From Welwitschia mirabilis (taxonomy: Eukaryota; Gnetophyta; Gnetopsida; Welwitschiales), in NCBI GenBank assembly GCA_051453625.1, contig JBOZIK010000001.1:144681551-144730663 (forward strand): a stretch of 49,113 bases of DNA, in the 5' to 3' direction. How positions within the stretch are numbered: position 1 is the stretch's first letter; every line of letters begins with the position of its first letter. The notes beneath the pieces were generated by a model that saw nothing but the letters and a program-made list of their open reading frames with translations, was not told the origin of the DNA and made no database searches. A program made the translations under genes and the position numbers. Shown one piece after another: positions 34,840 to 45,799 of this stretch.

Positions 34840-35235
34840 TAACGTCAGGGCCAAGTTCTCAAACTCTATCAGAACGAAATCAGTCAACAACATTAAAACC
34901 TAGTCAAATCAAGTTAATCCACTTCTGTCAATAAAATAGTCAAACTTCATCAAATAGTCAAACTTAGTTAACAACTACCATAACAACTTATTCAAAATTA
35001 TACAAACTCGATCAAAGTTAGGCAAAATCAGTCAAAATAAGTCAAACAAAGTTAGTCAAAGTAAGTCTAAGTTAGTCAACTAGAGTTAAACACAGTTAAA
35101 GTTGATCAACTCTAATAAAAAACTAGGTCTAGTTATTAAGTTTAGTTTAAACTTATCCAAATCACCATTAAACCACCAAAGTCACCTATCATTGTGTAAC
35201 ATTAGAACTAATCCATCATTTACGAGAAACAAAAA
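34840..35235 (+). repeat. GTCAAA word array before gag, element A
   Basis: Degenerate short repeats of the type AGTCAAA(C/G)T and AGTTAGTCAAAG. The matching array in element B is at 45380-45590. Both end in a common block, CACCTATCAT..(G)TAACATT, before the primer-site-like sequence. Its conservation in both elements suggests it belongs to the LTR end or leader. Confidence 0.65.
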
Positions 35236-35251
35236 AAAATCGCATAAATAG

Positions 35252-35269
35252 TTTGGCATTAGAAGAAGG
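35252..35269 (+). promoter_or_regulatory. Primer-binding-site-like block, element A
   Basis: TTTGGCATTAGAAGAAGG here corresponds to TTTGGTGCTAGAAGGAGG in element B. Both look like decayed TTTGGCGCTAGAAGGAGG, found at the LTR/internal junction of plant gypsy elements. I cannot assign the tRNA with certainty. Confidence 0.5.
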
Positions 35270-35384
35270 TCCATCTAAGTTTTTTAATAATTTTTCAAGT
35301 CTTTCACATTCATTTTTCCATCGCCTTGTCAGAAACTTAGAATAGTCATAATGCCAGTATCAATGAGAGGCAAAAAAGCATGCA

Positions 35385-36985
35385 TTTATAAAGAGATGTA
35401 CAAACTCATAATTTAATAAGACCCCTTTATACTTGCCACGAATGAGCTTCACACCATCATGGACTACAGAGCATATCAGGACTCATACCTTATCCATCCT
35501 AGTAAATGAATTTATGCCATGGCATTCAAAAGGTTAGGATTAACTAGTCAGAAAGGGAGTCAAGCTTGTCAGAATGAACTCCATGAAAAAAGCAACAATG
35601 AATAGTTCTTCAATGAATGGGGTCATGAAGAAAATCTAAAAATCTAATAACAATCACAAACATAAGGCCGAAAGAAACAGGTTGATAATGACGATAGCTT
35701 GTTCGATTACTCCACACATGGAGAGGAATCACCTAGAAATAGGCAAGCTGAATACAAAACTCCTGATTAACTAATTTAACAACCATTTGAAAAGCTATTA
35801 ATGATCTAAAATAAAGTCTCCAAAATAAGAAAATCTATTTAGATTCTGACTTTGATGATACCTCGATTCACCCCTCTATTCCTCATAAAATTATATTACC
35901 TAGTGAAATTCCTGACTTTGAGAAATTCACAGGTGTAGAAGACCCCATCATGCATGTAAGAAACTACAAACATAAACGTCATATGTACAACATTGAACAA
36001 AACATAGCTTGTCACCTATTTTATCGATCTTTGAAAGAACAATCCCTCGAATGATATCATAGGATACAGAATGATTCGATCAGAAGTTTAAAACAATTAC
36101 TAGATATGTTTATTCAACATTATTCCATCAGTATCACAAAACAAGTTATGTTAGACTTCTTAACTACAATGAAACAATAATCCAATGAAACAATACAAGC
36201 TTATGCACAATGATGAAGGGTCATTGCCCTATAATTGGAAACCTCCATTGCAGACTCTGATATGGCATATTTCTTTGCTAAGTCTTATATTCCATACATT
36301 TTAGAACATCTGAAAATTCATTCGTTTGAAACCTTTGAACAATATGTCACCCTAGCGAAAAGAATAAAAGTTGTAGAAGAAGAGAAAGGAGCCATAAAAT
36401 ATGGCAATACATCCTAAAGGAAACCGTCCAAAAGGGACAATAACAATACTAGAAGTTGCACCTTAAAGAATGTTGCTATCATCAATCAACTAATTTGACC
36501 AATTTACCTACCCCAACCAATGGGCAACCTAATGATAATTTCAATGGCATCAGAAGCCCCTTTTCCTCCACAATCTTTTGCTCCCTAATCAACTTACCAT
36601 CAACCATTTTATCCTCCACTATGACAAATGCAACCACCATTGCCACCACAACCTTAACAATAGGCATATACGCCTCAAAATCAAGGGCAAAGTAGGCCTC
36701 AAAACCAAACCACAAATTTTCAACCTAAAAGAAGTTTCATAAAATTAAATATTCCAATGAGACAAATCCTCTTAAAGTTACTAAAAAAAGGGGGCAATCC
36801 AACTGCCTCCTATTAAACAAAGGAATCCAAATGCACCTAAATTAAGAGGGTATGATGATTCAAAGTATTATAAGTACTATCAAGTTCGAAAACATCATAT
36901 TGATAATTTTTTTAACCTAAAACACATTGTTAAAGACATCATTGAAAATAAGAAAGACATAAAATTTGATACTATCTTAGCAGCT
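35385..36985 (+). pseudogene. Tat-type gag fossil, element A
   Basis: Starts near EMYKL at about 35393. The core at 35925-36415 reads PDFEKFTGVEDPIMHVRNYK (plant gag P.f..F.G..DP..H...y), then HMYNIEQNIACHLFYRSLKE, YHRIQNDSIRSLKQLLDMF and a 60-codon open frame starting at 36235 (ADSDMAYFFAKSYIPYILEH). A zinc-knuckle-like segment at 36851-36960 (YYKYYQVRKHHIDNFFNLKH) has lost its cysteines. Stops at 36052 (TGA, expected Trp) and in the AQ--RVIAL-LE segment near 36210-36232 fit G-to-A or C-to-T changes. Gag would form the cytoplasmic particle. This copy cannot. Confidence 0.75.
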
Positions 36986-37439
36986 GCAAATAAATAGCTT
37001 AAGATTTATAAGAACCACTTTCCTACTTAACCTTCTACATTATAACCACCATGGAATGCAGCATTTCAAAATGATGATAGTCCTTATGCAATTCTAGTAA
37101 TCTATGAGCAACATAAGTAACCATTAGAATAAGTCATTTAAGAGAACAAGAAAAAATTAGAAGCAATGGTTCGAGTAGAATATTCTCAAACTCGTCTTAT
37201 CCCTTTATCATATACACCAATACATGCACTTGCCTCTAAATTAGAGGAGGCGTATCATTATTTAACCTCGCTTATTAAAAACTGTGAGCCCCATAGACTC
37301 GCATTTGAAAGGATATGTGAGGAATATTTGAGCTTGAAATTATCACCTAATCAAAATCAACCACCTAAGAAAAGGACTACCTCAAAGTAGGTACATGCCC
37401 AAAAGAGTAATGAAAATAAAGAGATAATTCAATTCTTAC

Positions 37440-37840
37440 ATCACAATATTTTTAAAACCTCTAAGAAGAGGATTGTTACTAAACCACCTTACATATCTAT
37501 AAACATCGGGCCTACCAATGTAAGTAGAGATTTTATCGATTTTAAAGCTAAACTAAATGTAATAGGTTCATCATGCCTTGAGAAGCTCAAAATGGATCAT
37601 CTCTCAAAATGGATTATCTTTTAAATGAAAAGAAAGGCATGACAATCATAGGATTTAATTACTCTAAGGATAAATCAAAAGGACAGTTACTTTACCTATC
37701 AAAGTAGCTCAAAAGGTCAACGATACTAAATTCCACATAATAGACAATGCAGTAGCATTTAATTTGTTACTAGGATGTCCTTAGATAATGGACATGAGGG
37801 AAATTATATCTTTATCCCTTCAAAAGCTAAAATTTATGGG
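37440..37840 (+). pseudogene. Retropepsin fossil, element A
   Basis: Readable segments: FIDFKAKLNVIGSSCLEKL at about 37530-37590, where Tat proteases have VD.GSS.N....... L, so the catalytic D-[ST]-G is gone (D-F-K here); MTIIGFNYSKDKSKG; then, in a shifted frame, FHIIDNAVAFNLLLGCP near 37732-37782, equivalent to F.V.d...aYn.LLGRPW. After one stop, MDMREIISLSLQKLKF continues the family's ....aV.StlHq.lKF. Two frames are used, so at least one frameshift exists. Confidence 0.65.
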
Positions 37841-37844
37841 CTCT

Positions 37845-38908
37845 AAAATTTCAGTATCATTAGAACGCAATCATACTATGGCAAATGTGAAAGCGTTATC
37901 TACGTCATCTTCTCCGTTACTGCCCTCTGCATCTGAGAAGATGACTATTCCCTTCTTACATTTTGAACATGATTCATTGGACTCTCGTAAGATAAAGGTC
38001 TCATCCATTTCTGACACTCAAATCTTAGATATAGGATGAATTTCATTCCTCTCAAATGATTTTCCAATTAGCTTATAATTTAAAACTCTCAAAAAATGAA
38101 AAAAAAGAGAAAACTCTTATTCAAAACCCAAAAAAAAAACTCAAAACAACCAAAAAAAATGAAAGCATAAAAACAAAAACATGTACATATGTGTATATAT
38201 AATAAAATATACTAAAAAAAGGAAACAAAAGAAAAAAACAAAAATAAGATAAAAAGAAAAAATAGATAATAACACAAAAAAAGGAAGATACTAGTTCATT
38301 TATCTAGTTAAAACACAAAGGACAAAGTCCATGATAGTCGAAGTACCTTATACAAAATGAGTTTGTACATCTTAAAAAAGTTTTGATGGCTGAGCAAAGC
38401 CTTTGCCTATCATGGTACTCATAAACATGCGCAAATTGTAATGTTTCAAAATTTTTCTTTTGATAGAAAAAATAAAAGAGCAAAGTGTCTTTTAAGCTAG
38501 TTTATGTTTCTGTTTTTCAATTCTTTTAATTAAAGTAGTTTGATGTGTTTTTTAGTGTCTACTTTTAGTTTGTCCCTTATTGTTGCTATTTTTATGTCAT
38601 TTTCTTAACTTGTAGGACATCACAATGAGAAGTCAATTAAACACACCTTTGTATTTCATCCTTGATGGTCAGACCTTGTTGATTTCAAGTGTAGTAATTT
38701 ATTAGGAAAACCTTATATCTTCTCAAATGAAGAACAAATAAGTGAGAACTCTGAGGCATATGAAACAATGAAGTCACATAATGTAAAATCATATCTAGTA
38801 AAATAGTAGAATGTCATAACATATGACTTTCTCATAGATCCCATTAATTGAGAAAAATCTCTTAAGATTAATAAACAACTACTGCAACAAACCAAATTTG
38901 AGCTTGAA
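37845..38908. other. Linker between protease and RT, element A
   Basis: The frame 37788-38039 carries on from the protease for about 80 codons. After that comes a very A-rich stretch (about 38090-38290) and AT-rich DNA with no motif until the RT. It is probably a decayed pol linker. The A-rich run may be slipped or inserted DNA. Confidence 0.45.
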
Positions 38909-38909
38909 A

Positions 38910-39905
38910 CTATGCTATCTTCTAATAGGAACATCTTTGATTGGCATTACAAAGATATGCCAGGAATTGACAAATCAATAGTTATGCATAACATTGTTAT
39001 AAAGCCAAACTCAATTTCGATGAGACAAAAAGTTAGAAAGCTAAAATCCTCCCCTTGCATTAGTAGTGAAATAAGATCTAGAGCGTCCTTTAACTGCCTA
39101 TTTTATCCAACCAGTAGATTACTTAGATTGGCTATCAAATATGGTGGTTGTTTTAAAGAAGAATGGCTAGATCAGGATTTGTACTAATTATCATGACTTA
39201 AACAAGGTTACCTTAAAAGATGACTATCCTTTTTTAAATATCGACAGTTTAGTAGTCAACACTGTCAGTTAAGACCTCTTATCATTTATGGATGGTTACT
39301 CAGGTTACAATCAAATCTTTATTAATCCTACAGACCAGTACAAAACAACTTTTATAACATCATGGGGTCTCTTCTATTATGTTATTATGGCCTTTGGATT
39401 AAAGAATGCTGGTGCAACCTACCAACCTACAATGACACATATCTTTCACAATATGATTCACAGCAACATGGAAGACTACATTGATGATTTTGTGGTTAAG
39501 TTAAAGATAATTATAGATTGTCCTAATGATCTAAATCAATTGTTCACACAAGCAAGATGATATAATTTGCATCTAAACCCAAAGAAATGTGTATTTGATA
39601 TGCCATGAGGAAAAATCTTAGGATTCATGGTATCAAAATAAGGCATATAAATTGATCCTGATAAAATCAAGATAATTACCAATATGCTATCACTATGCAA
39701 CTTGAAACAGTTATATAGTCTTCAAGGTAGACTATAAGCAATACATCGATTTATTTCAACTTTAGCAGATGATTATGAACTATTTATACATTTACTTAAG
39801 AAAAATAATCAATTCAAGTGGGATAAAAATTGTCAAAAGGCTTTGGATAGAATTAAGAAATATTTAATATCCACCCTTATTCTAAGTCCACATAAGCCTG
39901 ATCTA
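38910..39905 (+). pseudogene. Tat-type reverse transcriptase fossil, element A
   Basis: Segments in order: NIFDWHYKDMPGIDKS (family VFAW...DMPGI), HNIVIKPNSISMRQKVRKL, then after a frameshift near 39180 CTNYHDLNKVTLKDDYPF, and MDGYSGYNQIFINPTDQYKT starting at 39288. The 90-codon open frame 39288-39560 holds TTFITSWGLFYYVIMAFGLK and NAGATYQPTMTHIF, and the catalytic box YIDD at 39477-39488 is intact. The fingers-to-thumb part after 39560 (LNPKKCVFD, ILGFMVS, SLQGRL.AIHRFIS) is also readable but carries stops such as TGA at 39607, expected Arg (CGA-to-TGA). The enzyme would copy the element RNA into DNA in the particle. It is a pseudogene despite the good catalytic core. Confidence 0.85.
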
Positions 39906-40316
39906 TTGTTCTACTTTTAGTTGATATATACATCATCATCAATTAGTGTAATGATCTTTCAACGTGATTAATTACATCGAGATCACTCAATTAATTACAT
40001 TAGTAGAATACTACATTAATATAAAAAAGATTACACTAAAGTGGAAAATGCATGTTTGAGTTTGGTTTTTGCTTCACAAATGTTTTGTCATTACATGATG
40101 ATAAATAAAATAATCATGATTAATAATCAAAATTTGTTCAAACATCTACTTGAGTACTCTACTAGTAGTGCATGTTTAACAAAGTGGGCATCGATTCTCA
40201 TTGAATTTGAATTAGCATTCCAATTGCAAAAATTAGTTAAGGGAAAGTGCATAGTCAAACAAATGACAGATCTACCAATAGAAGCTGAAGGTAAAACCTC
40301 AAATAAATATAAATAA
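39906..40316 (+). pseudogene. Gypsy-type RNase H fossil, element A
   Basis: Follows the RT directly. ENACLSLVFASQMFCHYMM at 40044-40100 matches EK.cLAlvfA.qklRHYm, and LLEYSTSSACLTKWASILIE with FELAFQLQKLVKGKCIVKQM completes the domain (family RL.rW...L.EFdi.Y...kaiKGqalAD.l). The 91-codon frame 40041-40316 is open, but the upstream part has stops and a shifted frame. Confidence 0.75.
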
Positions 40317-40346
40317 TTCCCTAATGAAGAAATTTATATTATTGAA

Positions 40347-40740
40347 ATGAAAAAGAAATGGGATGCATTAATGTTTTTTGATTACGCATCCAATCAAAAT
40401 GGTGGATTTGCAGGTGTAGTCCTATTCCTTAATAATAAAACGAGCTTACCATTCTCTTTTAAACTAAACTTTTATTGCATAAACAACATTGCTAAATATG
40501 AGGCTTTAACAAGAGTAATCATGATAGCCATTCAATCAGGTTTCAAGAAATTATGCATTTTTAATAACTCGTAATTAGTCATCAACTATTTCTTAGGCTA
40601 GTACAAAGCTAGATCGGGAATCTTAGGTGCATATCTTAAAAAAGTAAGAAATCTTCTTACATTATTTAAGGCATGTGAAGTTCTAGCTATTTCTAAAAAT
40701 GAAAATCAATTCACAAATTATCTTGTAAACTTTGCATAAA
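40347..40740 (+). pseudogene. Second (archaeal-type) RNase H fossil, element A
   Basis: WDALMFFDYASNQNGGFAGV, SFKLNFYCINNIAKYEALTR and KKLCIFNNS, then after a TAA, LVINYFLG, KARSGILGAYLKKVRNLL and ISKNENQFTNYLVN. In intact Tat elements these are w.l.fDGS, CTNN.AEYEAL, v.GDSqLV and R..N..AD.LA. The first catalytic Asp survives (40380-40382), but the Glu is Lys (AAA at 40494) and the second Asp is Asn (AAC at 40566), both single G-to-A changes. This second RNase H is the signature domain for assigning the element to the Tat lineage. Confidence 0.8.
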
Positions 40741-40959
40741 TGTGTTTTAGAGATTTATCCCTAAAGAGTATGTCACATGCATAGACATCAGTCAAAATTT
40801 CTTTGATGAACATCAGATAACTGCTTATCTAGAGCTATTACAAGATGAGTTAAGTTAACTAATAAAAGATTCTAAAGTAAATGATGTATAATATGTTACT
40901 TTACTAGATTGCTTCACTAATCAAATGCTACCCAAAAATCTTTCTTCATTACAAAAGTA

Positions 40960-42112
40960 GAACTTCAGGGATCAAGCAATGCACTTTTCCCTAATTCAAG
41001 GTTAATTATATAAGAAGTAAATAAAGTTATCCTATTGAGATGCCTAAAGTTAATCGAAGCCACTTATGTCCTAAAAGAGATCCATTCTAGACTATGTGGA
41101 TCCCATTAGGGGGTAAGATCATTATTTGGTCATGTGTTACAGTCTGGCTATTTTTAAAGAATAATGAGTGATGATTGTTTTAAGATAGTAAGAACATGTT
41201 ATACCTATCAAATTGTTTCATTGAAAATACATCAACCACCTACTAAGCTTTTTCCTTTTGATCTAGTTAGGTTTTTAGAAAATGGGGTATGGATTAAATT
41301 GGTCCTATTGCACCTACCTCATCGAGACAACATTTATTCATCATTACTGTAATAGAATACTTTACTAAGTGGGTTGAAGCAGTCCATTATAGCAAATACC
41401 ATCAAAGTGAATTCAAAATTTCATACTTGATCACATCATTGCTAGATTTAGCACATCTTATGTCATTGTCACTAATAATGGTTCATAGTTTAGATCATCA
41501 GAATTGAAAATTTTCTTAAACAAATTCAAGACAAAACATTTCTTTTCGACATCATGTTACCCTCAAGAAAATGGATAAGCTAAAGCTAATAATAAATTAA
41601 TCATAAATTACCTCAAGAAATTCTTACAAAGGAATACAAAATCATGGCATCAGAAATTGCCTTTGGCATTATGGACTTACTACACTACAGTCAAAACTGC
41701 TACAGGGATGACAACATTTCAACTAGTCTATGAGACTGAAGCAATCTTACCCATTCAAATTTAGATTCCCATATTAAAAATGCTAGTTAAGGATCTAGAG
41801 TTATCTGATATGGAAAAGAAAATGTGACTTGTACAACTTGAAACTTTAAATGAAAAGTAAGTAAAAGCATTGTAACAAACCCATCTCTACCAAAAGTAAA
41901 TCAGTAATGCATACAATAAGCATGTGAATCCAAGATCTTATGATATAGACAACTTAGTGTTAAAAGCAAAATTAACTAAGAAGACTTCGAAGTTTTCACC
42001 AAATTTGTTAGGACCATTCATTATCTCACAGAAATTTAAGAAGGGAACATACAAACTAAGGAGTTTAAATAATGTTGAGTAAAATGAATGAATAAATTCC
42101 CTATATTTTTAA
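40960..42112 (+). pseudogene. Integrase fossil, element A
   Basis: Starts near LLRCLKLIEATYVLKEIHSR (zinc-binding His in EIH and GSH), with RIMSDDCFKIVRTCYTYQ where the second Cys of CxxC is Tyr. Then the core YFTKWVEA, the VTNNG region near 41470, and SWHQKLPLALWTYYTTVKTA, typical of kW...Lp..lWayRTt. The C-terminal part contains NPRSYDIDNLVLKAK and LLGPFIIS (42006-42029), the GPY/F module of gypsy integrases, and ends near 42110. Catalytic residues are lost or in broken frames. Confidence 0.8.
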
Positions 42113-42312
42113 CCTTATTATCATTGAAATAAAGTTCAAAACACATGCCATTTTTATTTCATGTTATAATTTAGTTATTTTTATATTTTCGTTAGTAAGT
42201 TTACGCAATTTATTATGGCATATATACATCAGTTTTTATGCAAAATAACATAGGCCTTTTTCTCACATTACACAAAGTTCACATTTTGATTTTTGTATTT
42301 GAAGTCTATACT

Positions 42313-42549
42313 ATGACTGAGAATCATCTTTCACCCTTTCCTTGTTTCTATCAAAGGGTGCCAGACTTTGCTATAATTGACCTTCCATTCCACGAGGCTC
42401 TACTTATGGAAGATAATGATGATGACATATATCATATTCATCCATGTTATAACCCATCTGATTTTTCCTTAATCATGATTCACACCCTTGCAGAAGCCTT
42501 CTTATTTTTCTTACTCATATATCACCATCATCATCCTACTAGACATTAG
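42313..42549 (+). CDS. Small conserved frame downstream of Tat integrase (copy A)
   Basis: 78 codons from the ATG at 42313. The frame is open from an earlier ATG at 42238. Element B has the counterpart at 48730-49005. Shared blocks: FEVYTM/FEVQTM around the ATG, DLPFHEALLMEDNDDDIYHI against DISFHKAPVVEDDDDEIYHI, and IHTLAEAFLFFLLIYHHHHP against IHTLAPALLFYLLIYHHHRS. It thus has an acidic box and a hydrophobic run of about 12 residues near the C-terminus that might span a membrane. Both copies end in a stop at nearly the same place. Copy B carries an extra 14 codons in frame. No known domain is recognised. Extra frames after integrase are known in plant gypsy elements, but I do not recognise this one. 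Whether it was ever translated is inference. Confidence 0.4.
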   Translation: MTENHLSPFPCFYQRVPDFAIIDLPFHEALLMEDNDDDIYHIHPCYNPSDFSLIMIHTLAEAFLFFLLIYHHHHPTRH

Positions 42550-44213
42550 TGGGTACTTATTCCCCTTATCATGCATATCATCACATCTTTCATATTATCA
42601 CTACCTCATTTACTCTATTATATTTATACCATCATGTTATCCTTTTTACCATATCCATATCACATCTCATAAGCTCTTATTTTCATCTTATTTGAAAAAC
42701 AAAAAAAAAAGGAAAAAGAAGAAAAAGGAAAAAAAGGAAAAAAAATTGTCTACTTCTTTTTATTGTACAACCTGTTAGATACATCTTTATAATGAGTTAA
42801 CTTCTAAGTGATTTAGTCTTTATCTTATAGAAAAGTGCACTTTGGATGACTTTGTTGAGGTTCTTAATCTAGATGCTATGCAAACCTTAGGGTTAATGAA
42901 CAATAGTCAAGACTATGTTAGTTAATAACTCATATGCTATTGGCATGATAGAAGAAATTGAGTAGGAAGATCATCTCAATTGAAATATGTGATTTTCCCT
43001 TCATTTTTATCTAAATGGCTCCTTAGCACCGTTTCTTAGTTAAGGTCATTTATTTATTCAATCATCCATTCATTTGGTCTTATATTAAATTGCATTTGAG
43101 CTTCATCAAAGTAGTTTTTTCCTTTTGGACATTTATAATGATAAGTTAGATTTCATCAAATCGTAAGACATTTCCATATTTATGACCTCCAGTGTCTTAA
43201 GTTATTCTATATTCACATTAATTATGTTAAATCTAACACTTATCTTTAACTGTGATCTTTACAATTTACCATTATAATGATCAAGAAATGTTCAAAACTA
43301 AAAAGAAAATCTAAGCCAAGTGGTCAAAAAAAAGGGGGAAAAAAAGAAGAAGAAAGGAAAGAGATAAAAACATCATGATGTCCTACCGCAAGTGCACCAA
43401 TTAAATATTCTTTAGAGGGGCCTTTGGTAGTATGATATGGTAGCTATGGAAACTCCACTGGGGTATCAGTTGATCACAATCTAGCTTTGGCTTATGAATC
43501 CTTATACCCTTAGTAGTGATTGCACTTCCCTCATTATGATAAATGATTCTTCCCATAACTCTAAAGCTATGACTTTGCAAGCATTTAGAGAATATTGGTT
43601 ATTGGATGATAAGTTAGTAAGATCTCATTTCTTGTCATAACTGATAATTAGATTAAGTTATAATCCAGATACTATATTGATACTTTGCAAAATAACCATA
43701 AGCATTATCATAACCACTGCCCTTATTACATGATACTTTATGTTATTTAGCATCGAACCATGCATTAATGACATCGAATAATGTTATGATCCATACCAAT
43801 GGACTTTGCTAGATTGACATTTAGATGTGTAGAAATCAAGCTTCTTCATGCCCTATTTATCCATCTTCACCTAATCATTTTTTAATATTTATGATTAATT
43901 ATCTTAAAGTCATTATTTCATTTACTCTTACCTGCTTGAGCCTAACCCCACTTCTTCATTAACTTATTATCTGTTGGTATCCATCCCTTTCCTTTATCCT
44001 ATCTTGCCACCTTATGAAATTACAATGATATATTTTAATTGTCATTACTTCTCATCTCTTTTACTTTATTTATCACTCTTCTACATCTTAATCATTCTCC
44101 ATTTTCATAAATATCATCAAATGTCATTTATCCTTCCTGTTTTAACTTAGGCATGTATCTAAGTGTTCAAATGTTATTTTGATATGAAGCTTTATTCTAC
44201 TTAACTCCACATT
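42550..44213 (+). other. 3' non-coding region of element A
   Basis: About 1.66 kb with no recognised domain. The first ~110 bp remain alignable with 49006-49113 of element B. Contains purine-rich runs (42705-42750, 43325-43365) and, at about 43380-43500, a somewhat GC-richer block. An open frame across the lysine-coding run (42488-42778) is a low-complexity artefact. Confidence 0.5.
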
Positions 44214-44224
44214 AAAAGGGGAAA
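44214..44224 (+). promoter_or_regulatory. Polypurine tract of element A
   Basis: AAAAGGGGAAA directly followed by TT and the LTR start TGTAATAAAA at 44227. This is the standard plus-strand priming site of LTR retrotransposons, and it places the LTR boundary. Confidence 0.75.
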
Positions 44225-44759
44225 TTTGTAATAAAAATAATGCTTATCCTTAAGCATGAATGAAGGAAGATATAGGAGAGATGCAAGAAGATTGCGAATA
44301 GATCAAATAATGGTGTATCAAACAAAAAACAGAGAAGGGAAAAACATAAGGCAAACCAAAAATGTAGATGCAATAAGAATTACAAGACTAGAATAAGAAC
44401 AGTGGAAGATCAGAGCATAGGATTGATAATCGAAGAAATAGAGAACCCAATGGTTAATAGTAGATTAAAGAAGAAACAATACCACAAAAGCCAAAATAGC
44501 AGGCCTAGGGAAGCTGGTAAGGTATTAAAGTACTAGTGGATAATGCCTTCCTTGGTGATTGCCAAAGGTAGGCCAAACAAGAATGTAGTACAGTGTTAGA
44601 AATAGAAATGCTACACAAAAATAGAAAGATCAAGACAATAAAGAGAGAAGATGATCAACATAAGGGGAGAAGCAGTCAACAAGAGATCATGTAAAACAAA
44701 TTAGAAAGGGAGGCGACTTCATAGTTAACATGGAGGGAAAATCTATGGTGGCAAAAATC

Positions 44760-44767
44760 TATATAAA
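44760..44767 (+). promoter_or_regulatory. TATA box of the shared Tat LTR
   Basis: TATATAAA followed by GGGATTATTTTC, about 530 bp into the LTR. It would drive transcription of element B and be the U3/R reference point. Confidence 0.6.
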
Positions 44768-45379
44768 GGGATTATTTTCTAGAGAATGAAAAAAGATACC
44801 ATAAAGCCTATGTTTAAGAGAGATGAAATAAAACATCACATCCTAAACATCACAAACTAGACATCATAAACTATAATACCAACCTAAAAATTCATTTTTC
44901 TAGATTTGAAGTGACATTTATTTTCTATTACTTTACATGAAAAAAAGGAAGGAAGTTTAGTATTATCTTATTTTTATTTATCTAATTCCTTTAAATATAA
45001 GGGCTTATCTAGTTTTGAATACTTAGATACATCACTTAAGTTAAATTCTACTTGTTATTATGTATTTAAAAAAAAGGTGTATTTTCCTTCATATTTTCTT
45101 TTACTCACTTCAATATAACAGGACATGCATGAGTTTTGCTTTAAATTTAATAGATAATCTTGGTTAGAAGTAGACCTAAAGAATACATTATTATTGTAAG
45201 ATTTAATTGATAGAGTAAGGCATAAGAAAATTTTTCTTGCTTTGAAAAGCTTATCATTTATGATCTTAACATGTTAAGGTTAATTTATTCATTAATAAGT
45301 GACATCGCAATCTTAAAACAAGCTTAACTCTTTAACTTCAAAACCAAGCTTAATCATCCTAGTTAAAATATAAAAGCAC

Positions 45380-45590
45380 AGTTAAATCCTATCAAAAATT
45401 AACATGAAAACCTAGTCAAATTGAGTCAAACTTGATCAAATTCTATTAAAACTAAGTCAATTAGAGTAACTTAAAATTAGTTAAAGTTAGTCAAAGTTAA
45501 ATAACTAGAGTTAAGATAAGTCAAATTTAGTCAGACTAGGTCAAACCATCAAAACGTATTTAAGCTCAGTCAAATTATTATCAAACCAAT
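45380..45590 (+). repeat. GTCAAA word array before gag, element B
   Basis: Same word type as at 34840-35235, for example AATTGAGTCAAACTTGATC and GTTAGTCAAAGTTAA. Its presence within the shared LTR end supports treating the A copy as the end of A's 5' LTR. Confidence 0.65.
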
Positions 45591-45658
45591 TATATCACCT
45601 ATCATCAAGTAACATTTAAACTAAATCACTGCTTATGAGAGAGAAAATATTGTAAATA

Positions 45659-45677
45659 ATTTGGTGCTAGAAGGAGG
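45659..45677 (+). promoter_or_regulatory. Primer-binding-site-like block, element B
   Basis: ATTTGGTGCTAGAAGGAGG, less decayed than in element A. It lies directly after the LTR end and about 130 bp before recognisable gag sequence. Confidence 0.5.
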
Positions 45678-45799
45678 ATCCTTATTATGAGTTTTCAATT
45701 ATTTAATTTAACCTTTTCCATCAACATTTCTTACCATCTTATCTTAACTTAGAACAACTATAGTGCCAGTATTAATAAGATGGAAAAAGTCCTGCATTT

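Larger units (their letters stand above)
33605..35250 (+). repeat. Putative 5' LTR and leader of Tat element A
   Basis: Lies directly upstream of the primer-site-like block at 35252. It contains a TATAAA at 33875-33880, then a GC-richer purine-rich stretch to about 34380, then A/T homopolymer runs and the GTCAAA word array. Only its last ~400 bp (34840-35250) resemble the end of the LTR shared by A and B (45300-45656). The outer boundary and LTR nature are therefore inferred from position. Small open frames on both strands at 33636-34337 are low-complexity and not supported as genes. Confidence 0.45.
33605..45656 (+). mobile_element. Tat-lineage Ty3/gypsy element A (decayed)
   Basis: Order: putative 5' LTR, gag, protease, RT, gypsy RNase H, second (archaeal-type) RNase H, integrase, small downstream frame, long 3' region, polypurine tract, LTR. 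A dual RNase H and a long tract between integrase and the 3' LTR are hallmarks of the Tat (Ogre/Retrosat-like) lineage. All coding parts contain stops or frameshifts. The 3' LTR at 44227-45656 also serves as the 5' LTR of element B. Confidence 0.8.
44227..45656 (+). repeat. LTR shared by Tat elements A and B
   Basis: About 1.43 kb between the polypurine tract of A and the primer-site-like block of B. It starts TGTAATAA and ends near ATATTGTAAATAA, loosely its inverse. It has a TATA box in the first third and a GTCAAA array in the last third. Serving both neighbours, it is most easily explained by unequal LTR-LTR recombination or tandem insertion. Confidence 0.65.

Noticed and set aside
36482-36715. 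77-codon frame on the - strand
   Set aside because: Shadow of the gag C-terminal region on the + strand.
38929-39560. A still functional reverse transcriptase, because YIDD is intact
   Set aside because: The domain needs at least one frameshift to be read and has stops just downstream; protease, RNase H and integrase of the same element are also broken.
42488-42778. 96-codon frame ending in a lysine run
   Set aside because: The lysine part is a simple purine run, and the first part overlaps the better supported conserved frame in another phase.
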